Assembly: GCA_012800805.1 (NCBI GenBank)
Contig: JAAZIO010000088.1
Location: 1 to 18,335, forward strand
Source: Clostridiales bacterium
Lineage (GTDB): Bacteria; Bacillota; Clostridia; Christensenellales; CAG-917
Direction of reading: 5' to 3'
DNA length: 18,335 bases
Shown: positions 8,945 through 15,302 of the stretch, one piece after another
Numbering within the stretch: the first letter of the stretch is position 1
How the letters are laid out: each line of letters begins with the position of its first letter
Translations under genes and position numbers: made by a program
The notes under the pieces: model-generated
What the model saw: the letters and a program-made list of their open reading frames with translations, nothing else
What the model was told of the DNA's origin: nothing
The model's database searches: none

Positions 8945-8973
8945 TTGACTTATATTAAGCTATTCAATATACT
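8945..8973 (+). promoter_or_regulatory. Strong promoter of the zinc-ribbon membrane protein gene
   Basis: TTGACT at 8945-8950 and TATACT at 8968-8973 are separated by exactly 17 bases, a near-consensus sigma-A promoter. The expected +1, six to eight bases after the -10, falls at 8979-8981, on or just before the ATG at 8981. The mRNA should therefore have almost no leader. Confidence 0.7.
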
Positions 8974-8980
8974 ATTAAGG

Positions 8981-9526
8981 ATGAAAAAAGATATCAAAAA
9001 GACAATAAACAAGCTTTTAACCGCATCAATTGTACTTAGCGTTTTGTTTGTTATAGGAATACCCGGGATTATAATATCCGCTGAAAATCTTGAGAGTAGC
9101 AAGTTTGCCGCTTTCACCCTTGCATTATCTATCGCCTCGGTCGCCGCAGGGTTTTATGTCGCGCCGATACTTTGGATACAATTTGGTGAATACAAGAAAA
9201 AACAAAATATAATTATTTCCGTTGAAGCGGACGCAATAAGAGATATTTCCGCTTTGGCCTCGCTTTACGGCATGAAAGCGGGCACAATGAAGAATTTAAT
9301 TTTAACCCTTATTCAAAAACGATACATAACGGATTACCTTTTAAACGAAGACGGCACAAAAATAGTTCCAAATAATCTAAAACAGGAAATTATCGAGGAA
9401 AAGCTTCGCAAGAACTTAAAAAGAGTTCACAGGTGCGCCTTTTGCGGGGCGAATGTCGTATATGAGGGGCTTCAAACCACTTGCCCGTATTGCGGCAACC
9501 TTTTAGGCGAAACGCCAAAAGATTAA
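8981..9526 (+). CDS. Small membrane protein with C-terminal zinc ribbon, unknown function
   Basis: I do not recognise the family. The 181-residue product starts with a short basic segment, then has two hydrophobic helices (about 13-33 and 42-65) forming a hairpin. A cytosolic-looking part follows (about 76-145) whose ISVEADAIRDISALASLYG... pattern resembles a small winged-helix or PCI-like fold. It ends in a zinc ribbon with CAFC at 152-155 and CPYC at 168-171. The ATG at 8981 is chosen because the upstream in-frame TTG at 8945 is the promoter -35 element. There is AAGG directly against the ATG but no normally spaced ribosome binding site. It is on the opposite strand to both neighbours and sits between tlyA and nadK, which are normally adjacent. 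A coupled membrane sensor or a membrane-anchored protein-binding adaptor is possible, but this is inference only. Confidence 0.8.
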   Translation: MKKDIKKTINKLLTASIVLSVLFVIGIPGIIISAENLESSKFAAFTLALSIASVAAGFYVAPILWIQFGEYKKKQNIIISVEADAIRDISALASLYGMKAGTMKNLILTLIQKRYITDYLLNEDGTKIVPNNLKQEIIEEKLRKNLKRVHRCAFCGANVVYEGLQTTCPYCGNLLGETPKD

Positions 9527-9548
9527 TTTTAAAATTCTATTAATTCCT

Positions 9549-10259
9549 TTATTTTTTAAGATATATTAAATACTCAATATTTTTAGCTTCAACCAGCGGA
9601 GCTTCCACAGTTCCTTTTACCGTAAAACCCAAAGCGGCGGCAAAGTTTTTTATCTTATCCACAGCGAAAAGCCTTTGATTTTCATCCTTTACTATGCCGT
9701 GCTTGTTTATGCCCGATTTTCCAACCTCAAACTGAGGTTTAATAAGCAATACCGCCTCTCCGCTTTCTTTAAGCAATCCATAAATTGCGGGCATGACCAA
9801 AGTTAAGGAAATAAAACTTAAATCCGCGCAAAGAAAATCAAATTCTCCAAGATTGTAATTGAGCAGCTCCCTTGCGTTAGCGCGCAAAAACCTTACTTTA
9901 CCGCTATTTAAAATGTCAGAGTCAAGAGCGCACTCCCCGACATCCACGCCAAGCACGCTTTTTGCGCCGTGGCGAAGAAGACAATCCGTAAACCCTCCGT
10001 TAGAGCAACCTAGGTCAATGCAAGACAGCCCTTCAACCATGATATTGAAATGCTTTATCGCCTTTTCAAGCTTGGCTCCGCCCGCTGAAGCAAAAGATTC
10101 CACTTTCATTATCTCAATGTTCGCGCCGTCAGGCACTTCAAAAGCGCAGGTAAAAATAATTTTACCGTCAACCCTCACATGACCGCTTTTAATCAACGAT
10201 TGGGCATATGTTCTTGATTTCAATTTGTTTGTTTCAAAAATATAACTGTCAAGCCTCAT
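9549..10259 (-). CDS. tlyA: TlyA-family rRNA 2'-O-methyltransferase (S4 + FtsJ domains)
   Basis: TlyA proteins (YqxC in Bacillus) methylate ribose 2'-OH groups in 16S and/or 23S rRNA; some homologues are called hemolysins. The 236 residues are somewhat shorter than the usual 265-275. An S4 RNA-binding domain occupies about 1-60 (SRTYAQSLIKSGHVRVDG), followed by a linker and an SAM-dependent FtsJ-like domain with the SAM loop IDLGCSNGGFTD at 81-92, ADLSFIS near 145 and LIKPQFEVG near 172. The linker motif usually RGGxKL reads AGGAKL. The ATG at 10259 overlaps the last 11 bases of dxs, so translation is coupled. It ends 22 bases from the stop of the opposing zinc-ribbon gene, with no clear terminator between them. 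Confidence 0.93.
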   Translation of the reverse strand: MRLDSYIFETNKLKSRTYAQSLIKSGHVRVDGKIIFTCAFEVPDGANIEIMKVESFASAGGAKLEKAIKHFNIMVEGLSCIDLGCSNGGFTDCLLRHGAKSVLGVDVGECALDSDILNSGKVRFLRANARELLNYNLGEFDFLCADLSFISLTLVMPAIYGLLKESGEAVLLIKPQFEVGKSGINKHGIVKDENQRLFAVDKIKNFAAALGFTVKGTVEAPLVEAKNIEYLIYLKK

Positions 10260-11925
10260 ATGCTTTTATTATCTTTTCGGCAAGAGATTTCGCGTTAAGC
10301 CCCAGATTATTTTCCATCTCCTCAATCGACGCCTGCTTTTGCAACGGGTCTTCCACCGATACGGTAAGAAGTTTCCCTTTTAAATTTTCTTTATTATACA
10401 AAGCTATTATAGATTGTCCGAAACCGCCGTTTTCTATGCCGTCCTCAATTGTTACCACCATGCCTTGTTCCGCTGCTTTTTTAACGGCTTTTACATCAAT
10501 CGGCTTTATGAATAAGGCGTTTACAACCTGCGCCCTTATCCCTTTTTGCCTTAACAGTTCATACGCTTCAACAGCCAGTCTGTATGTTCTTGCGCCCGTT
10601 GTGAAAATCGTGATATCTGCACTATCGGGAGTATACTCCCATTCCCCGACTGCGATTTTACCTACATGCTCAGCCGTATCCTCTACATATTTCGGATAGC
10701 AAACGGCTAAAGGTTTATCAAACTTTGCTGCGAATTCAACAAGCATTTTAAGCTCTGTTTTGCTCTTTGGTGCGGCAACGGTCATATTCGGCATTGAAAG
10801 AAGATAACTGTAAGCATAAAAGCCCTGATGCGTTTCGCCGTCATAGTCAACGGCTCCCGTATGGTCCACAAAGAGCCTTACGGGGCGCTCATCTAGGCAG
10901 ACATCGACAATCAGCTGGTCGTATGCTCTTTGCAAAAAGGTTGAATATATGGCAACAAACGGCTTGTAGCCCGATTTTGCAAGCGCCGCCGCAAAAGTCA
11001 CGGCATGGGCTTCGCAAATTCCTGCGTCAAAGAATCTCTCGGGGTAGTTTTTAGAAAAATCCAAAAGCCCTACTCCGCCGGTCATCGCCGCGGTAATCGC
11101 AGCAATCTTATCGTCTTTTACCGCAAGTTCCGTCAACGCTTTGCCGAAAACACTTGAATAGGTTTCTCTTAACGCAACGCCCACGCTATGGAATTTTTCG
11201 GGATGTTTTACGGAAGGCGCATAGCCTTTTCCTTTTTCAGTAACCGCCCTTAAAGCCACGGGGCCGTCGTTGTCTTTCGCCTTTTTGAAGATATCGAAAA
11301 GTTTTGAAAAATCGTGCCCGTCCGCGCTGCCGAGATATTCAATGCCTAAAGATGAGAAAAATTTACCAAGCCTTTCATCCGACGAAGTAAGCTCCGCCCC
11401 CGTGCTGGATATGGTCATTCCGTTATCGTTTAAAACTATAATTACTTTATCTTTTCTTCTCGATATGTCGCAAAGCGCTTCAAAAGTCTGACCGCAAAGG
11501 AAAGAGCCGTCGCCTATAACCGCGACGATTTCATAACTTTCACCGCTTAACTCTCTTGCTTTAGCAAGACCGGAGCAAAGCGAAAGCGATGTTGAAGCGT
11601 GACCCGTGCTGAAAAGGTCATATACGCTTTCAGAAACTTTAGGAAATCCCGAAACACCGTTTGAGCGCCTTAAATTTTTAAACTCGTTTAATCTGCCCGT
11701 TAAAATTTTATGGGTGTAGCACTGGTGGCCCACATCAAAAACAATTTTATCTTTTTCAATGTCAAAACAGCCGTATAAAGCGACGGTCAGTTCCACTACG
11801 CCGAGGTTTGAAGCAAGATGCCCGCCGTTTTTCAGGCAAGCGTCGATTATTTCCTTTCTTATCTCATCCGCGACGGCGTGAAGCTCGTTTATATTTAAAT
11901 GTTTTAGCACTTTATAATCTATCAT
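10249..11925 (-). CDS. dxs: 1-deoxy-D-xylulose-5-phosphate synthase, short and divergent
   Basis: Dxs condenses pyruvate and glyceraldehyde 3-phosphate in a thiamine diphosphate-dependent reaction, the first step of the MEP isoprenoid pathway. Family motifs are present: HLASNLGVVELT, DVGHQCYTHKILTGR, VIGDGSF...EAL, LNDNGMTIS, FHSVG, ICEAHAVTFAA (catalytic Glu), STFLQRAYDQ and DGETHQG. The product is 558 residues against about 620 in E. coli, with the shortfall mainly in the first domain after LNDNGMTIS. Two positions look altered: DRAG is DHTG and YPRG is YPKY. From memory of the E. coli enzyme these are Arg420 and Arg478, which bind the acceptor phosphate. The start ATG overlaps the oapA stop as ATGA. 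Coupling with tlyA follows at the other end. It is probably the housekeeping Dxs, but an altered acceptor is conceivable. Confidence 0.92.
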   Translation of the reverse strand: MIDYKVLKHLNINELHAVADEIRKEIIDACLKNGGHLASNLGVVELTVALYGCFDIEKDKIVFDVGHQCYTHKILTGRLNEFKNLRRSNGVSGFPKVSESVYDLFSTGHASTSLSLCSGLAKARELSGESYEIVAVIGDGSFLCGQTFEALCDISRRKDKVIIVLNDNGMTISSTGAELTSSDERLGKFFSSLGIEYLGSADGHDFSKLFDIFKKAKDNDGPVALRAVTEKGKGYAPSVKHPEKFHSVGVALRETYSSVFGKALTELAVKDDKIAAITAAMTGGVGLLDFSKNYPERFFDAGICEAHAVTFAAALAKSGYKPFVAIYSTFLQRAYDQLIVDVCLDERPVRLFVDHTGAVDYDGETHQGFYAYSYLLSMPNMTVAAPKSKTELKMLVEFAAKFDKPLAVCYPKYVEDTAEHVGKIAVGEWEYTPDSADITIFTTGARTYRLAVEAYELLRQKGIRAQVVNALFIKPIDVKAVKKAAEQGMVVTIEDGIENGGFGQSIIALYNKENLKGKLLTVSVEDPLQKQASIEEMENNLGLNAKSLAEKIIKAYEA

Positions 11926-12629
11926 TTCTTCTTTTTTGCTTTCCTTTCATCTTTGGAAAAAGCGGCCAGTATTTTTGCAACGAAAAAGACCAGTTCCCTT
12001 GAGTTGTTTATAGCCACATTTTTAAGGGCGGCTTTACCGCCTATCGTTATAGCCGCGACAATGCTGGATATTAAAATCGTCAGCAACTGCTGGCTTGAAT
12101 TTGGCATGAGCTTTAATATAGCCAATACAATAACAACCGAGCAGGCACCGGACACTATGCCGAAAATATCGCCCAAAACATCGCAACAAATGTTTGCTAC
12201 TTTCTCGGCGTTTTTTACAAGTTTTATAGCCGTTTTTGCGCCGTAAACTTTTCTTGACGCCATAGAAAGCAGCGGAGCCAAATCGCATGAGGTTACCGCG
12301 ACTCCTATCGCGTCAAACATGATTGAGGCAAGTATCAAAAACAAAAGCAATATTATTATGATTATGATATTGTCAAGTGAGCCTGTAAGCTCGCTTAAAA
12401 AACTGAAAAACGCCGCCAGGAAAAAACTGATAATGGCAATTTTTAAAAACCAGAGGTCCCTCTTTTTTAAATGTTTCTTTTCTTCTTTACCGTTGGATTC
12501 TTTTTTGTCCGACGAAAACTCAACTTGATTTTCGGTTAAATCAAGCTGCTCCTCCGCGCTTGCCGCAGGAGTTTCAATAGGTGATTTAGCTTGCTTTTTC
12601 TTGGCCTTTTTCTTATTTTCGTCCGACAA
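11922..12629 (-). CDS. oapA: OapA-like OLE RNA-associated membrane protein
   Basis: A 235-residue protein from TTG at 12629: a lysine- and acid-rich soluble N-terminus (1-58), then hydrophobic segments at about 62-80, 87-112, 155-173 and 181-200, and a KAKKKK tail. The core AIGVAVTSCDLAPLLSMASRKVYGAK (split here as AIGVAVTSCD at 107-116 and LLSMASRKVYGAK at 120-132), followed by KNAEKVANICCDVLGD, matches my memory of the family always found beside OLE RNA and dxs and often labelled a CorB-like transporter. OapA binds OLE RNA and brings it to the membrane; the pair affects tolerance of short-chain alcohols, cold and magnesium stress. A longer frame from GTG at 12701 would run through the OLE closing helix and the terminator and is unlikely; TTG at 12629 has GAGG five to six bases upstream. 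The stop overlaps the dxs start (ATGA). Confidence 0.82.
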   Translation of the reverse strand: MSDENKKKAKKKQAKSPIETPAASAEEQLDLTENQVEFSSDKKESNGKEEKKHLKKRDLWFLKIAIISFFLAAFFSFLSELTGSLDNIIIIIILLLFLILASIMFDAIGVAVTSCDLAPLLSMASRKVYGAKTAIKLVKNAEKVANICCDVLGDIFGIVSGACSVVIVLAILKLMPNSSQQLLTILISSIVAAITIGGKAALKNVAINNSRELVFFVAKILAAFSKDERKAKKKK

Positions 12630-12644
12630 TTTAGCCTCTATAAC

Positions 12645-12668
12645 AAAACACGGCAAAATAAGCCGTGT
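12645..12668 (-). terminator. Terminator or attenuator between OLE RNA and oapA
   Basis: On the minus strand, ACACGGC (12668-12662) pairs perfectly with GCCGTGT (12654-12648) around a seven-base loop, followed by TTTGTTAT. The T run is interrupted, so termination is probably partial. It would set the 3' end of a roughly 620-nt OLE transcript and let a fraction of polymerases continue into oapA-dxs-tlyA. Confidence 0.65.
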
Positions 12669-12685
12669 CAAATGCAACCGAAGTT

Positions 12686-13265
12686 TATATGGTGGTATCA
12701 CTTGAGTAAACTTTGTGTCATAGGTCCGGTCGGATTTCCCCTTCGCGGAAACTTTTCGTCGCCGAAAAGAAGTTTCCTATTATACCGCGAATCGCCGGGT
12801 TACCCTTGGCGCCACCGGATAGCCACTTAGAGCACACTGTAATCCCCAAGCGAACTCTTTCGAGCAGTCTAGAAGTTTTCCTTGGCAGACTGCCACTGTC
12901 CTTAGCCTCTTTTGCAGAAACAGTTTCATCAGGCGATCGCCTTGTTGCGTCGGCCAACGCAGCGCGGCGTAGTTCCCAAATCCACTGCCCCCACTCAAGG
13001 CAGGCTACACTGTACACAGCGCATATGCACCGCATAGCAGGTTTAATCCTGTTCAGTAGCCTAAGCTACCAAGACAGGTCTCCGCGATACCTGGGTCGGT
13101 GTTCGCATGCCGTTGCGAGCCGCCCAAATATCTTAACTTTCAGCAACAGCCCGAGTTTGGGCAACTCAAGCCATCACCAAAAGCTTCATCGATATGCCCG
13201 TCGACGATATTTTACCCCCGTCTTCGGAGCAGCGCAGTCTGACTAGAATACTGCACCACCATATA
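12686..13265 (-). ncRNA. ole: OLE RNA (ornate large extremophilic RNA)
   Basis: This 580-base GC-rich block has no protein homology in any frame and is packed with hairpins. Its ends form an 11-bp helix: TATATGGTGGT (13265-13255) pairs perfectly with ACCACCATATA (12696-12686). Internal hairpins include GTAGC-TTAG-GCTAC (13069-13056) nested inside CCTGT/ACAGG, GGAAAC/GTTTCC with inner TTTTCG/CGAAAA (12777-12747), and GCAGTCT/AGACTGC (around 12890-12862). A promoter lies exactly at the 5' end and a terminator just beyond the 3' end. The gene directly downstream is OapA-like, then dxs, the established neighbourhood of OLE RNA, and the length fits the roughly 600-nt class. Identification rests on context, length and architecture; I could not run a covariance search. 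OLE RNA forms a membrane-located complex with OapA and other proteins. Confidence 0.85.
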
Positions 13266-13273
13266 TATTTAGT

Positions 13274-13301
13274 ATTATACACATTTATGCAAAAAAGTCA
13301 A
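13274..13301 (-). promoter_or_regulatory. OLE RNA promoter
   Basis: TTGACT at 13301-13296 and TATAAT at 13279-13274 are 16 bases apart. The predicted +1 is at about 13267, two bases before the first base of the OLE closing helix. The -35 begins only 16 bases after the recG stop, with no terminator between, so read-through from the recG operon can add to it. Confidence 0.85.
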
Positions 13302-13316
13302 GTTAAAGAGGGTTCG

Positions 13317-15302
13317 TCAAAGCATATATGTGTGGTAAATAACGGTTAAATCCTCAAATTCATCGGCATTTGGTTTATGCTCTTCAATATATAATTTTGC
13401 CAACTTTTCCGCTTTTTTTATAACTTCGTCGGTTAGCCCAAAACCCTCCGTTCCGCTCTGCTTTTGTCCGAAAAGCTCGCCGCTTCCTCTCATCTCAAAA
13501 TCTTTTTGGGCAATCTCCGCCCCGTCATAGGATTGTTTTAAAATACCAAGTCTTTTAATTGAGTTTTCCCCCGCGTTTTCGGATAGGCATAAATAGCACC
13601 AAGCAGTCTCGCCGTTACGCCCGACCCTACCCCTAAGCTGGTGCAGCGTGGACAGCCCGAAGCGGTCGGCAGATAAAACAGCCATAATTGAGGCGTCTTG
13701 CACATCTATTCCTACCTCAACCACGCTGGTTGATACAACAGCTTTCACTTGCCCGTCTTTAAATTTTTTAAGCGCCTTGTTTTTGTCTTCATCGCTCATT
13801 TTGCCGTGCATGATGGCAAAACCTATATCTTTAAAAGCCCCTTTCTTTAGTTCCTTTGATAGCTTTTCGACAGAGTAAAGTTCCACTCCTTCGCTGTCGT
13901 ATAGGCGCGGACAAATTATATATGCCTTTTTGCCTCTTTTGATTTCCTCTGCTATATAATTTAGCATATCATTAACTTTTGAGTGCGGAACAAGATGCGT
14001 ACTTACGTTTCTGCCATTGCCAATCGGTTTTAAATTGCTTAGTGAAATAAAACCCAGACCCGACAGGGCAACGGTTCTTGGTATAGGCGTAGCGCTTAGA
14101 GAAAGAGCGTCCGCGCCTCCGCAAAGCTTTATAAGCCGCCCTTTTTGCGCCACGCCAAATCTTTGCTGTTCGTCGATTATAACAAGCGAAAGATTTTGGG
14201 GATTAATATTATCCAAAAGCAAGGCATGCGTTCCTATGTATAGCGCAGGCGTTCCGCTGTTTAATTCATTTACGATTTCATATTTGTTTTCCGTTTCCGA
14301 AGTGATAAGTCTGCAACTAAAGCCAAGTTTACCAAGATATTCCTTTGCGATAATGTCGTGCTGCTCTGCCAATATGGAAGTCGGGGCAAGCAAAGCCGCC
14401 TGATAGCCTGAGTTTAGCGCAAGAGCCGCCGCAATTAAGGCGCAAGCTGTTTTTCCCGAACCGACATCGCCGCAAATAAGCCTGTTCATGTATCTTGACG
14501 ATTTCAAATCGCAAGCAATGTCATATGCGGCTTCTTTTTGCGACAGGGTCAGTTCAAACTCAAAAGCCGAACAAAAGCGGTTTAATTCATCATCTGTAAA
14601 TGAATATTTCTTTTCGCGGGCAAGGCCCGAGTTTATGACCTCAAAAGCGGCTATTTGCCTTGCAGTTTGCTCTATTTTCAGCCTTTCTTTTGCCTTTAAA
14701 CCCTCGTCAACGCTGCTAGGCATGTGAAGATTAAATAATGTTTCTTTATAAGTTTTAATGTCATGTTTTTTGCAAAATTCATCCGAAAAGAAACGAGGTC
14801 TTAGTTCAATATCGGAATTTAAAGCATTAAGTATTATATTTTTAAAAACTTTTTGAGATAGTATCCCTTTAAGCGGATATACCGGAGCCACTCCTTTTAA
14901 ATGTTTGATTTTATCACAAGGCTCGAAATCGGGATTAATCAGATATCTAACCCCTTTATCGTCCGAGTTGATTTTACCGTAAAAAACAAAGCTCTCGCCA
15001 ACCGAAAACTTGTTTTTTAACATCATCATGTTGAAAAAGTAGACGATAAAAGAGCCCTTCACGCTCTTAACTGTTAGAGAAAAATACTTTCTTTTAAAAT
15101 TCGGGTCGGAAACTTTAGCGATTTCGCCTTTAATTAAACCATATTCGCCGCTGTCAAAATCCAAAACGCCGCCGCAAAAACCAAGGTCCACATACCTCGA
15201 CGGCTCAAAATTTAAAAGCGCGGGTATATCCTCCACGCCCAAAAGCTCAAGCTTTTTGGCGGTGCTCTCGCCCACTCCTTTAATGTCGGTAAGTTTTTTC
15301 AT
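13317..15302 (-). CDS. recG: ATP-dependent DNA helicase RecG
   Basis: RecG is a double-stranded DNA translocase that reverses stalled forks and remodels Holliday junctions and R-loops. The 661 residues are near the usual 680-690. A helix-hairpin-helix-like start (LTDIKGVGESTAKKLELLG) and an OB-fold wedge domain (about 50-150) precede the two helicase lobes: GDVGSGKT near 277 (motif I), APTSILAEQH (Ia), IIDEQQRFG near 376 (II), LSATPIPRT (III), MHGKMS (IV), STSVVEVGIDVQDA (V) and HQLRGRVGR (VI). Motif II normally reads DEQHRFG; Gln replaces His here. The ATG overlaps the fakA stop by one base (TAATG), so translation is coupled. It is the third gene of asp23-fakA-recG, an order like yloU-yloV-recG of Bacillus. 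Confidence 0.97.
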   Translation of the reverse strand: MKKLTDIKGVGESTAKKLELLGVEDIPALLNFEPSRYVDLGFCGGVLDFDSGEYGLIKGEIAKVSDPNFKRKYFSLTVKSVKGSFIVYFFNMMMLKNKFSVGESFVFYGKINSDDKGVRYLINPDFEPCDKIKHLKGVAPVYPLKGILSQKVFKNIILNALNSDIELRPRFFSDEFCKKHDIKTYKETLFNLHMPSSVDEGLKAKERLKIEQTARQIAAFEVINSGLAREKKYSFTDDELNRFCSAFEFELTLSQKEAAYDIACDLKSSRYMNRLICGDVGSGKTACALIAAALALNSGYQAALLAPTSILAEQHDIIAKEYLGKLGFSCRLITSETENKYEIVNELNSGTPALYIGTHALLLDNINPQNLSLVIIDEQQRFGVAQKGRLIKLCGGADALSLSATPIPRTVALSGLGFISLSNLKPIGNGRNVSTHLVPHSKVNDMLNYIAEEIKRGKKAYIICPRLYDSEGVELYSVEKLSKELKKGAFKDIGFAIMHGKMSDEDKNKALKKFKDGQVKAVVSTSVVEVGIDVQDASIMAVLSADRFGLSTLHQLRGRVGRNGETAWCYLCLSENAGENSIKRLGILKQSYDGAEIAQKDFEMRGSGELFGQKQSGTEGFGLTDEVIKKAEKLAKLYIEEHKPNADEFEDLTVIYHTYML

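Noticed and set aside
9527..9548. Bidirectional terminator between the convergent zinc-ribbon gene and tlyA
   Set aside because: Only an AT palindrome (AATTTTAAAATT) is present, without a stable GC stem.
12713..13246. Open frames of 177 residues (+) and 105 residues (-, 12718-13035) across the OLE region
   Set aside because: They lie inside a folded RNA with pairing ends, have no ribosome binding site, no domain pattern and unnatural composition. GC-rich structured RNA often gives such false frames.
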